Assembly: GCA_036703985.1 (NCBI GenBank)
Contig: DATNQN010000001.1
Coordinates: forward strand, 30,232 to 94,231
Length of the DNA: 64,000 bases
DNA from: Leptolyngbyaceae cyanobacterium
GTDB lineage: Bacteria; Cyanobacteriota; Cyanobacteriia; Cyanobacteriales; Aerosakkonemataceae
Reading direction: 5' to 3'
Shown piece by piece: positions 8,331 through 16,057 of this stretch; position 1 is the stretch's first letter; every line of letters starts with the position of its first letter. Made by a program: the position numbers and the translations under genes. The notes beneath the pieces were generated by a model that saw only the letters and a list, made by a program, of their open reading frames with translations, searched no databases and was not told the DNA's origin.

Positions 8331-9137
8331 ATGAGTCGCGTTATTGTAATCACTTCTGGTAAAGGAGGGGTGGGAAAAACCACTTCAACCGCTAATATTG
8401 GAATGGCTCTAGCCTCTCGCGGTCATCAAGTTGCCGTAGTGGATGCTGATTTTGGTTTGCGAAATCTCGACCTATTGTTAGGTTTAGAAAATCGCATCGT
8501 TTACACGGCGGTAGATGTGCTGGCGGGTGAATGTTCTCTAGAAAAAGCTTTAGTGAGAGATAAGCGACAACCCAAATTAGTGCTGCTACCAGCTGCCCAA
8601 AATCGCACGAAAGAAGCTGTAAATCCCGATCAAATGAGGCTTTTGGTGGCTGAGTTGGCAAAAACTTATCAATATGTTTTGATTGATAGTCCGGCGGGAA
8701 TTGAGATGGGTTTTAGAAATGCGATCGCAGGTGCCAAAGAAGCGATCATCGTCACTACTCCAGAAATTGCCGCCGTTCGGGATGCTGACCGCGTAATTGG
8801 TTTATTAGAAGCTCATAGTATCAAACGGATTCAGTTAGTAGTTAACCGGATCAGACCGGCAATGGTGCAGGCTAACGATATGATGTCGGTACAAGACGTA
8901 CAAGAAATTCTCGCTATTCCAATAGTTGGCGTAATTCCCGATGATGAAAAAGTGATTGTTTCTACCAACCGTGGAGAACCTTTGGTATTAGGAGGAACTT
9001 CTTCCCAAGCCGCCACCGCATACAATAATATTGCTCGTCGCTTGGAAGGAGAAAAGGTTCCTTTGATTAATTTAGATGCTCCTTCCGATGGTTTCTTCTC
9101 TCGCGTTCGCCGCTTTTTCGGTGGTAAACCTCGGTAG
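8331..9137 (+). CDS. minD: Septum site-determining ATPase MinD
   Basis: A 268-residue ParA/MinD-type ATPase that recruits MinC to the membrane and oscillates under MinE control. The deviant Walker A motif KGGVGKTT is at residues 11-18, switch I contains DADFGLRNLDLLLG, and the DSPAGIE Walker B segment is near residue 118. The C-terminus SRVRRFFGGKPR is the amphipathic membrane-targeting helix. The protein is of full length. It lies between minC and minE. Confidence 0.97.
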   Translation: MSRVIVITSGKGGVGKTTSTANIGMALASRGHQVAVVDADFGLRNLDLLLGLENRIVYTAVDVLAGECSLEKALVRDKRQPKLVLLPAAQNRTKEAVNPDQMRLLVAELAKTYQYVLIDSPAGIEMGFRNAIAGAKEAIIVTTPEIAAVRDADRVIGLLEAHSIKRIQLVVNRIRPAMVQANDMMSVQDVQEILAIPIVGVIPDDEKVIVSTNRGEPLVLGGTSSQAATAYNNIARRLEGEKVPLINLDAPSDGFFSRVRRFFGGKPR

Positions 9138-9295
9138 TTACTCGCTTTCATTTAAGAAGCAACCAAAGGGAAACAAAACTTATCAGATGATTTAAAATCG
9201 ATCGTCTGAAGCGGGAAGTGGTAAAAATTAAAAATGAAATTTTTTATCTTTCATTTTTAATTTTTCATTTTTATTTATTAATTATCTGGTCTACC

Positions 9296-9598
9296 ATGAT
9301 TAACGAACTTTTAGAAAAACTTTTTCCTTGGACAACGGTTACTAACAGCCGAGAAGACGTTAAGCGACGGCTAAAATTGGTGATCGCCCACGATCGCGCC
9401 GGACTTCCTCCGGAAGTATTAGAAGCAATGCGAAAGGAAATCCTCGAAGTGGTTTCCCGCTACGTAGAACTGGATGGTGAGGGGTTGGAATTCGCGATCG
9501 AAAGTCACGAACGCGCTACTGCTTTGATTGCTAATCTCCCCATTCGGAGAGTCAAGCAAGAACTTGAGGAACCAGAAGTTAACCAAGAACCATCTTGA
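9296..9598 (+). CDS. minE: Cell division topological specificity factor MinE
   Basis: A 100-residue MinE that stimulates MinD ATPase and restricts division to mid-cell. The N-terminal membrane/MinD-binding segment ([12 protein letters not shown]) is followed by the anti-MinCD region ([20 protein letters not shown], here [16 protein letters not shown]) and the topological specificity domain. I start it at ATG 9296. The same frame extends back to 9218, but those 26 extra residues come from an A/T-rich spacer and are not part of the family. A clear intrinsic terminator follows. Confidence 0.95.
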   Translation: MINELLEKLFPWTTVTNSREDVKRRLKLVIAHDRAGLPPEVLEAMRKEILEVVSRYVELDGEGLEFAIESHERATALIANLPIRRVKQELEEPEVNQEPS

Positions 9599-9605
9599 CA
9601 ATCTC

Positions 9606-9638
9606 ACCGTCAAGCTATGTCGTGACGGTCATCTTTTT
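9606..9638 (+). terminator. Intrinsic terminator of the min operon
   Basis: Stem arms ACCGTCA (9606-9612) and TGACGGT (9623-9629) with a 10-base loop are followed by CATCTTTTT. The hairpin starts 8 bases after the minE stop codon. The next 304 bases, up to the tRNA, hold no gene I can support. Confidence 0.8.
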
Positions 9639-9942
9639 GGATTAATTTTAGATAAATTAAACCATTTCACTGAAAACTTATCTCGTTTACTATTCTGGCA
9701 AGCGAGCAGACGGAGGAAGGAAAATTCCTAACATTGTTAAAGTGAATTAGTAAAAAACTAACTAATATAAATATTCCGGCAACTTCATATTTATCTAGTA
9801 AACCTGTTCGGCTAACAGGGAGATGATTCTTTTTGTGAATTTGGATATAGTAGCAAATAAATTAGCACGATTAAATGTAAACGATCGCTCTGAAAAGTTG
9901 ATATTTCACAAACCGTTTACTCTATAAGGATTGATTCGGAAA

Positions 9943-10013
9943 GCTGGTGACGGGATTTGAACCTGCGACCGGCTGATTACAAATCAGCTGCTCTACCACT
10001 GAGCTACACCAGC
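9943..10013 (-). tRNA. trnT: tRNA-Thr (anticodon UGU)
   Basis: On the minus strand the sequence starts GCTGGTG and ends CACCAGC, giving a perfect 7-bp acceptor stem. The D arm is GCTC-AGTGGTA-GAGC, and the anticodon arm GCTGA-TTTGTAA-TCAGC has UGU as anticodon. The T loop TTCAAAT is standard. The T stem (GCAGG with CCCGT) has an A-C mismatch and a G-U pair, which is unusual. The length is 71 nt. The CCA end is not encoded (AATTT would follow the last base in reverse, i.e. TTGCT on the gene strand). Confidence 0.9.
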
Positions 10014-10322
10014 AATTTAATACACCTATGTAATCATAGCACACATTTAACGATCGATGACAATGCGATCGCGTATCATCCAAAATTCATAGCAAGTCGA
10101 ATTTTCACGTAAACGATAAATAATCATCCTCTGACATTAAGCGATCGCCTAAATCCCACCACAGCAACTCTCAACCTGATTGTGGATCGAGCTTTCCGGC
10201 TGATACCATAACATATTGCCAAAAAACAGCAAAACATTTAGGCACGACCGCTAGATAGCATAGTTGATAGCGAACTAATAAAAAAAGCGCCCCGCATTGG
10301 ATCGAAACCAGGAGAACACATT
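10014..10322. other. 309-bp leader between tRNA-Thr and leuC
   Basis: This spacer holds the divergent promoters of the tRNA and leuC but no gene I can support. Three HIP1-type sites occur. The leuC ribosome site CCAGGAGA ends about eight bases before its ATG. I saw no T-box, leucine leader peptide or other recognisable regulatory RNA. Confidence 0.5.
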
Positions 10323-11645
10323 ATGGGGATGACCCTTACCGAAAAAATTTTGGCACGCGCCGCAGGTCGGTCTGTCGTCGAACCGGGAGAAAACATTTGG
10401 GTTAATGTAGATGTACTGATGACCCACGATGTTTGCGGCCCGGGAACGATCGGCGTTTTTAAACGGGAATTTGGTGCGGATGCCAAAGTTTGGGACCCCG
10501 AAAAAATCGTCCTTATACCGGATCATTACATTTTTACTGCCGACGAACGGGCTAACCGCAACGTAGATATTTTGCGGGATTTTGCTAAAGAGCAAGGTAT
10601 CAAATATTTCTACGATATAACCGATCGCGGTAACTTTAAAGCCAACCCTGATTACAAAGGCGTTTGCCATATCGCCCTCGCCCAAGAAGGACACACTCGA
10701 CCGGGCGAAGTGCTTTTCGGCACTGACTCCCACACCTGTAACGCGGGTGCTTTCGGTCAGTTCGCTACCGGGATCGGCAACACTGACGCCGCCTTCATCT
10801 TGGGAACTGGTAAGCTGCTGATTAAAGTGCCAGCCACCATGCAGTTTATCCTGGATGGGGAAATGCCCAATTACTTGTTGGCAAAAGATTTAATTTTGCA
10901 AATTATCGGCGATATCAGCGTAGCCGGTGCTAACTATCGGACAATGGAATTTGCGGGCAGCACCGTGGAAGCCATGTCGATGGAAGAACGGATGACGCTT
11001 TGCAATATGGCGATCGAAGCTGGTGGCAAAAATGGTACGGTGGCAGCTGACCAAACTACCTTTGATTATGTTCGCGCCCGTACACATAAGCCATTCGAGG
11101 CAGTTTACACCGACAGTGACGCCAAATTCTACAGCCAACACCGTTACGATGTTAGCAAACTCGAACCTGTCGTCGCTAAACCGCACTCCCCCGATAACAA
11201 AGCATTAGCAAGAGAGTGCCGTGATGTGAAGATCGATCGAGTTTACATCGGTTCTTGCACTGGTGGGAAAACCTCTGATTTTCTCCACGCCGCCCAAATT
11301 CTGAAAGGTCGCAAAGTCAAGGTTCCCACTTATATAGTTCCCGCCACTCAGAAAGTCTACGAAGACTTATTTACCATCAAGCATGAAGGACAAACTCTCT
11401 CTGAGATTTTATTAGATGCTGGTTGTATCGAACCTGCTGCACCTTCCTGCGCCGCTTGTTTAGGTGGGCCAAAAGATACTTTCGGGCGCTTGAACGAACC
11501 AGAAGTTTGCGTTTCCACCACCAATCGTAACTTCCCCGGTCGGATGGGAAATAAAGAAGCGCAAATTTATCTAGCTTCTCCCTATACCGCCGCAGCTTCA
11601 GCGCTGACTGGATATGTGACAGATCCAAGGGAGTTTTTAAGTTAA
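10323..11645 (+). CDS. leuC: 3-isopropylmalate dehydratase large subunit (LeuC type)
   Basis: A 440-residue aconitase-family large subunit that isomerises 2- to 3-isopropylmalate in leucine synthesis together with LeuD. The 4Fe-4S ligands are the cysteines in IGSCTGGKTSDF and in the SCAACLGG motif. GTDSHTCNAGAFGQFATGIG is the substrate-binding signature. It belongs to the shorter LeuC2/HacA-like branch used by cyanobacteria. Homoaconitase cannot be strictly excluded, but a role in leucine synthesis fits the lineage. leuD is not in this window. A hairpin follows at 11652-11672. Confidence 0.92.
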   Translation: MGMTLTEKILARAAGRSVVEPGENIWVNVDVLMTHDVCGPGTIGVFKREFGADAKVWDPEKIVLIPDHYIFTADERANRNVDILRDFAKEQGIKYFYDITDRGNFKANPDYKGVCHIALAQEGHTRPGEVLFGTDSHTCNAGAFGQFATGIGNTDAAFILGTGKLLIKVPATMQFILDGEMPNYLLAKDLILQIIGDISVAGANYRTMEFAGSTVEAMSMEERMTLCNMAIEAGGKNGTVAADQTTFDYVRARTHKPFEAVYTDSDAKFYSQHRYDVSKLEPVVAKPHSPDNKALARECRDVKIDRVYIGSCTGGKTSDFLHAAQILKGRKVKVPTYIVPATQKVYEDLFTIKHEGQTLSEILLDAGCIEPAAPSCAACLGGPKDTFGRLNEPEVCVSTTNRNFPGRMGNKEAQIYLASPYTAAASALTGYVTDPREFLS

Positions 11646-11651
11646 AACCGA

Positions 11652-11672
11652 TGGGTGGGCATTGCCCACCCA
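11652..11672. terminator. Hairpin after leuC (GGGTGGGC repeat family)
   Basis: Ten-base arms TGGGTGGGCA and TGCCCACCCA face each other across one base, just after the leuC stop. There is no T tract on the plus strand. The same GGTGGGC/GCCCACC core occurs at 50837-50858 and, weaker, at 13458-13482, so it is an interspersed palindrome that may act as a terminator. Confidence 0.5.
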
Positions 11673-11790
11673 CCTAAAAACTTTCAGCGATTCGCCCCTG
11701 GCTAGAACAATTGCTATATCTGCCATCCAATTATGGTAAAAATTACTATAATTGGATTAACCAATAAAAAACAACGGAGATTAAAGGCAG

Positions 11791-12834
11791 ATGGCAATAG
11801 CAATTGATGAATCACTTCAGTTATGGTCAGACATAAAAGATCAGTTTCATTCTGGCGGTATTTTACTCGGAAACGGTTCTAGCTGTGCGGTTTGGGAAAA
11901 GTTTAATTACTCATCACTTTATAAAAAAGCTTGTCATGGTATAGAACATCCTTTATCAGAAGAAAACCAAGCTCTCTTTAAATCAATGAAAACTGAAAAT
12001 TTTGAAGGAGTTCTGGCTGCTCTTGCGACGGCTAAGATGGTGAATCGTTTATTAAGGCAGGATTACTCAGTTATTGAAGAGCCTTACAAAAGTATCCAAT
12101 TAGCTTTGGTAGAAGCTGTTAAACAAGTTCATATTCGTTGGCAGAATATTGAAAATAAAAATATATTACCCAAAATACGAAAAGAACTTCTAAAGTATAA
12201 GTTTGTCTATACTACTAACTACGACTTACTAATTTATTGGGCTGTTAATATAGATGATCATAAAAAAGTAAAACTTAAAGATTATTTCTTTAAAATAGCA
12301 AATAATAATTTATTGTTTGACATCGCTGATACAAGTGTTGACGAGAAACGAACAAAAGTCTTTTACCTTCACGGAGGACTCCATCTTTACAAAAAGCTTT
12401 CAGGAGGGACAATTAAACGTAAACAAGAAAATGGTAGAAACCTTTTAGATTTATTCGGGACTCCACTAAATGGTGAAGAAACAGTTCCTTTATTTGTTGC
12501 AGAAGGTAACGCAGAAGATAAATTAAGCACTATAAAGAGTTCTGATTATCTTTCATTTGCTTATGGTGAATTTGCAAAACACAAAGGCTCGCTTGTTATA
12601 TTTGGTCATGGTTTGGGAGAGAGTGACCAACATATTTTGGATGCTATACGCAAAGCGAAACCTGGCAAAATTGCTATTTCTATTAGAGGACAAACTCCTC
12701 CTGAAGATATTAAATGCCGCAAAGCAGAACTGCAAAAAAAATTGTCTGGCTCGATAAATCCAAAAAACTTAATTTTCTTTGATGCCCAAACTCATCCTTT
12801 AGGTTCACCGGAGATCAATGTGAACGTAAATTAA
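11791..12834 (+). CDS. DUF4917 / SIR2-like protein, possible defence effector
   Basis: A 347-residue protein that fits the DUF4917 family, a group related to the SIR2/NADase-like Rossmann fold. Visible motifs are LLGNGSS near residue 26 (nucleotide-binding loop), TTNYDLLIYW near 142, FYLHGGLHLYK near 191 and FGHGLGESDQHI near 270; together they follow the order seen in SIR2-like proteins. Several SIR2-domain proteins protect bacteria from phage by degrading NAD+, but DUF4917 itself has no proven role that I know of. It is a single gene: its neighbours are leuC and an interspersed repeat, so no partner is obvious. The codon use is A/T-rich compared with leuC, which suggests transfer. Confidence 0.72.
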   Translation: MAIAIDESLQLWSDIKDQFHSGGILLGNGSSCAVWEKFNYSSLYKKACHGIEHPLSEENQALFKSMKTENFEGVLAALATAKMVNRLLRQDYSVIEEPYKSIQLALVEAVKQVHIRWQNIENKNILPKIRKELLKYKFVYTTNYDLLIYWAVNIDDHKKVKLKDYFFKIANNNLLFDIADTSVDEKRTKVFYLHGGLHLYKKLSGGTIKRKQENGRNLLDLFGTPLNGEETVPLFVAEGNAEDKLSTIKSSDYLSFAYGEFAKHKGSLVIFGHGLGESDQHILDAIRKAKPGKIAISIRGQTPPEDIKCRKAELQKKLSGSINPKNLIFFDAQTHPLGSPEINVNVN

Positions 12835-12877
12835 CGTGAGTTCGATGAAGGCTGAAAAACTTATTCCTTCGGCTTGT

Positions 12878-12984
12878 TACCAGGCTCTGGCCTGGTAACA
12901 CAATTCTAGATAGAGGCTCTGCCTCCCTCATCTACCAGAGGCAGAGCCTCTAAAACAGCATTCCCAGGTGGAACCTGGGAACGA
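12878..12984. repeat. Triple-hairpin interspersed repeat
   Basis: Three hairpins in a row: TTACCAGGCT...GGCCTGGTAA, GAGGCTCTGCCTC...GAGGCAGAGCCTC and TTCCCAGGTGGAACCTGGGAA, ending GAACGAGCTAG. I recognise this as a common interspersed non-coding repeat of cyanobacterial genomes. It lies between the convergent SIR2-like and cyanase genes and could also terminate transcription. Confidence 0.7.
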
Positions 12985-12997
12985 GCTAGCCCTTGAT

Positions 12998-13435
12998 TTA
13001 CCACTTTTTGTAAGGCAAAAACTTGCCATTCATAATAACTTTTACTCGATCGCCTTTCGGATCTTCCTCTTTCTCCACATCCAAAGTAAAGTCGATCGCA
13101 CTCATAATGCCATCACCGAATTTTTCGTGAATCACCTCTTTAAGAGGCATTCCGTAAACTTGCATAATTTCGTAAAAACGATAAATTAAAGGATCGGTAG
13201 GCACGATCGGCCCTAATCCCTTTACCGGATATTCCATCAGTTCTTTAACATCACTGGGATCAAGTCCCAAAGCATCGATCAGTTTAGTTGCTTCTGCTTC
13301 CGAAGCACTGGCTTGACGGTAAATTAAAGCCGCGATCCAAACCTCATCTCGACCTAAAAGTTTTTCCAGATCGGCAAAACTCAAACTCTTTTCTTGTTTA
13401 GCAGCTAACAGTTTTTTCGTAATTTCTGGAATCAT
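12998..13435 (-). CDS. cynS: Cyanate hydratase (cyanase)
   Basis: A 145-residue cyanase that converts cyanate and bicarbonate to carbon dioxide and carbamate, giving ammonia. The N-terminal helix-turn-helix-like part (about 1-75) precedes the unique catalytic dimer domain. The catalytic Arg and Glu in LIYRFYEI and the Ser in GIMSAIDF are all present. The ATG at 13435 is preferred over a GTG at 13450. Its downstream end meets the triple-hairpin repeat. There is no cyanate transporter (cynABD) nearby, which is unlike some cyanobacteria, where cynS follows it under NtcA control. I did not find a clear NtcA site. Confidence 0.95.
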   Translation of the reverse strand: MIPEITKKLLAAKQEKSLSFADLEKLLGRDEVWIAALIYRQASASEAEATKLIDALGLDPSDVKELMEYPVKGLGPIVPTDPLIYRFYEIMQVYGMPLKEVIHEKFGDGIMSAIDFTLDVEKEEDPKGDRVKVIMNGKFLPYKKW

Positions 13436-13457
13436 GTGGAAATCAAACACTCCCTAA

Positions 13458-13482
13458 GTAGGGTGAGCATAGCACACCCTAC
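13458..13482. repeat. GTAGGGTG/CACCCTAC hairpin between fructokinase and cynS
   Basis: Perfect 8-base arms with a 9-base loop lie in the 73-bp gap upstream of cynS. It belongs to the same GTAGGGTG(GGC) repeat family as 50837-50858. It may separate cynS from the fructokinase transcript. Confidence 0.45.
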
Positions 13483-13508
13483 ATCTTTGTAGGTAGCTGT
13501 TTTTGTGC

Positions 13509-14495
13509 TTAAAACGACAAATCTGGATGTAAGCGCAAAAACTTTTCCACTTCAGCAGGAGTAGGTTGAGCAGCGATCGCACCTGGTTTAGTAGTAGTCA
13601 AAGCACCTACAGCACTGGCATATCGAACAATTTGTTTAGCTTGTGCGGGATCGCTCAAACATTTAATGCCATATTTGCACAACTGGTGAACGAAACCAGC
13701 CACAAAACAATCTCCCGCACCAGTAGTATCAACTACATCCACAGGAAAAGCAGGCACTCTCCCTTCATTTTCCGATAAATAGTAAGCGCAGCCGTGTTCC
13801 CCGCCAGTGACGAGAATGCCTTCACAGTCATTGAGTTTAGAAGCGATCGCGCCCGGGTCGGTAGTATTAAATAACCATTGTGCTTCTTCCTCAGAAAACT
13901 TAATAAAATCAACTCGCTTTAAAATATCTTTGATGACGTGGCTGGCTAAATCTGGATAAGGCCAAAATACCGGACGCCAATTAACATCGACCAAAATTTT
14001 GAGATAGTAATCATCTGCCAAATTCAAAGCTCGCATAATCGCTTCCCGCGTTTGCGGATAAGCTAGTTCGAGAGTTCCTAAAACCAAAAAATCTGCCTCT
14101 TCAAACAGTTTTACAGGTAATTCCGAGGCAGGGAAGCGGGTATCGGCAAATTGGGTAGTGTCGTAGTCTCCAAAACCAGCGAAATGGCGATCGCCTGATT
14201 CGGAACGCAGCACGTAAACTTGCCGGGTGGGTGCCAGGGGATGACGCTGGACGCCTGTTACATCCACTTCCAGAGTTTGTAGAAGATCCACCAAACTAGT
14301 TCCCGTTTCATCCTCACCGACACAACCGATAAACCCAGCAGATGTTCCCAACTTCACCAAAGCGCAGGCAACATTAGCTGGTGCGCCTCCTGGATAAGGA
14401 GTCCAGGACTCTACTTCTTCTAGTCGGCGTCCGGGTTGATCCGCTAGACAGTCAAAGAGGATTTCACCAAGACAGAGAACACGGATATGACTCAC
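13509..14495 (-). CDS. PfkB-family carbohydrate kinase (probable fructokinase)
   Basis: A 328-residue ribokinase/PfkB-family sugar kinase. Signature 1 is GGAPANVACALVKLG near residues 35-49 and signature 2, with the catalytic base, is DTTGAGDCFVAGF near 246-258. The N-terminus VLCLGEILFD is typical of fructokinases. Fructose from sucrose breakdown is the likely substrate, but other sugars are possible. The start is a GTG at 14495, and no better ATG exists. It is divergent from the PedR-like gene across 90 bp. Confidence 0.88.
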   Translation of the reverse strand: MSHIRVLCLGEILFDCLADQPGRRLEEVESWTPYPGGAPANVACALVKLGTSAGFIGCVGEDETGTSLVDLLQTLEVDVTGVQRHPLAPTRQVYVLRSESGDRHFAGFGDYDTTQFADTRFPASELPVKLFEEADFLVLGTLELAYPQTREAIMRALNLADDYYLKILVDVNWRPVFWPYPDLASHVIKDILKRVDFIKFSEEEAQWLFNTTDPGAIASKLNDCEGILVTGGEHGCAYYLSENEGRVPAFPVDVVDTTGAGDCFVAGFVHQLCKYGIKCLSDPAQAKQIVRYASAVGALTTTKPGAIAAQPTPAEVEKFLRLHPDLSF

Positions 14496-14585
14496 AGTTG
14501 CATTCCTTTATGGGTATTGGTATTAGGGCAATGTGGAGTATCCTAAAATTGTAATAGGTACTTTTACAGGGTATAGGAATCCATT

Positions 14586-14861
14586 ATGGCTGGTGGCACA
14601 TCTGGAGCCCCTGCGTCCCTTTCCGAGAGAGAACTGCAAATCATTGAGTTGGTAGCCTCTGGCTTAACCAACGAAAAGATTGCCGAGAAGCTGGAAATTA
14701 GCAAACGCACCGTTGATAACCACATTAGTAACATTTTGACGAAAACAGCCACCGATAACCGAGTGGCTCTAGTGCGTTGGGCGCTGCAATGGGGCAAAGT
14801 TTGTATAGATGAAGTCAATTGTTGTACTCTCCCAACTCCCAAAGATGAAGTAATTTCTTAA
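14586..14861 (+). CDS. Small LuxR-type regulator, PedR-like
   Basis: A 91-residue protein that is little more than a LuxR/GerE helix-turn-helix (LSERELQIIELVASGLTNEKIAEK, ISKRTVDNHISNILTKT, residues 12-80), with no receiver domain. In size and layout it resembles cyanobacterial PedR, a redox-responsive regulator of photosynthesis genes whose activity depends on photosynthetic electron transport. The position 0.8 kb upstream of psaE fits that idea but proves nothing. Two cysteines near the C-terminus (NCC) could be redox-active; that is my inference. Confidence 0.8.
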   Translation: MAGGTSGAPASLSERELQIIELVASGLTNEKIAEKLEISKRTVDNHISNILTKTATDNRVALVRWALQWGKVCIDEVNCCTLPTPKDEVIS

Positions 14862-14957
14862 ACTTTTACGTACAAAAATTTGCACCACCTGGCGGATATC
14901 AACGATAGAGTTGAAGAAAAATGGCGTTGTTTTTCCGCTTGGCGGATTTTTGCTGAC

Positions 14958-15584
14958 ATGACAACCTCTGCTTCCAGTCAAATTCCCTTTGACTTTTTTG
15001 GCTTGGATTGGACTGCACCCCATCCCAGGCAGGATACGGATTTACTTAATCAATTTTCTTTTATTCCCGGTTTAAAAGAACTTTTAATGGTACGACAGGT
15101 ACACGCTTTAGAACACGCTACCGTTTGGGTCTTAAGCGAGTTGGCTTCTGCTTCTACTACGGAAAGAGCAGATAATCAAATGTTGGGGGGAATGTCTACC
15201 GAGAGAGGATTTTATATTTACGGGAACGTCAACACCGCCAGCCTACAGCGAGCGGTGCGTACAGCGTTGCAGCGAATTACCAGTGGAGAATGGAATTTGG
15301 CAGTACATCCCCGCTGCGGGACTAATTTATCGGTGGGAATGTTAGTGACGGCGGGAGTTGCCTTAGGGGTTCATCTGGTGCTACCAAAAGGGCCTTTAGA
15401 ACAACTGATCGCGCTCGGCTTGGCCACCAGCGCTGCCACCCATTTAGCCCCAGATTTGGGTACTTTAGCTCAAAAATACATCACCACGGCGATTCCATTT
15501 AATCTGGAGATCGCTGATATCAGCTTCACGCACGATTTCTGGGGGCGTCCTGCCCATTTCGTGCGACTGCGCTGGTCAGAATAG
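14958..15584 (+). CDS. DUF6391 family membrane protein
   Basis: A 208-residue protein with the conserved HALEHATVWVL motif near residue 49 and two hydrophobic segments near residues 130-175 (GMLVTAGVALGVHLVL and the following LIALGLATSAATHLAP). It matches my memory of the cyanobacterial DUF6391 family, whose function is unknown. The His-Glu-His pattern could bind metal. I start it at ATG 14958; a longer frame begins only with TTG at 14880. It runs in the same direction as the PedR-like gene, 96 bp away. Confidence 0.75.
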   Translation: MTTSASSQIPFDFFGLDWTAPHPRQDTDLLNQFSFIPGLKELLMVRQVHALEHATVWVLSELASASTTERADNQMLGGMSTERGFYIYGNVNTASLQRAVRTALQRITSGEWNLAVHPRCGTNLSVGMLVTAGVALGVHLVLPKGPLEQLIALGLATSAATHLAPDLGTLAQKYITTAIPFNLEIADISFTHDFWGRPAHFVRLRWSE

Positions 15585-15691
15585 CAATAAAACTTAAAAA
15601 AACAACCCTAACAGATCGCCCCTGTCGAGTAGTACTCTGAAAAACAACTACTCTATGGGTAGGTAATTAATCTACGAAAGGAAAAGCAATC

Positions 15692-16054
15692 ATGCCAATT
15701 CAACGTGGTTCAACGGTAAGAATCCTCCGCAAAGAATCCTACTGGTTTCAAGATGTGGGAACTGTTGCTTCTGTAGATCAAAGCGGGATCAAATACCCCG
15801 TGATCGTTCGCTTTGAGAGGGTAAACTACGCTGGTGTAAATACCAACAACTTTTCCTTGGATGAAGTACTAGAAGTGCAAGGGCCAAAAGTAGGAGCTAA
15901 AGCTAACAAGAGTGGCTCTACTCCTGTCGAAGCAGGTACCCGCAAAACAGGTCAAGGTGCTAAAAGCAATGCCAAACCAGGTGCTAAAGCAGAGTCTGGA
16001 GAAGGCAGTGCTGTTGTAGAAGGCTCCCCCAATCAAGGAACTGATTCACGTTAA
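15692..16054 (+). CDS. psaE: Photosystem I subunit PsaE with a C-terminal extension
   Basis: The first 65 residues are PsaE ([19 protein letters not shown], then [19 protein letters not shown] and [15 protein letters not shown]), the stromal SH3-like subunit that helps ferredoxin and FNR dock on photosystem I. Typical PsaE ends near 70 residues. Here a further 55 residues follow, rich in Gly, Ala, Lys, Ser and Glu, probably disordered. Extended PsaE forms exist in some cyanobacteria, but this one is long. A good ribosome site (GAAAGGAAAA) precedes the ATG. mutM starts 3 bases after the stop, so the two are probably co-transcribed. Confidence 0.95.
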   Translation: MPIQRGSTVRILRKESYWFQDVGTVASVDQSGIKYPVIVRFERVNYAGVNTNNFSLDEVLEVQGPKVGAKANKSGSTPVEAGTRKTGQGAKSNAKPGAKAESGEGSAVVEGSPNQGTDSR

Positions 16055-16057
16055 GTT

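Noticed and set aside
9218..9295. N-terminal extension of MinE
   Set aside because: The extra 26 codons lie in an A/T-rich spacer and do not belong to the family; ATG 9296 gives the standard MinE N-terminus.
10014..10322. Leucine attenuator or T-box before leuC
   Set aside because: No leader peptide with Leu codons, T-box sequence or terminator/antiterminator pair is visible.
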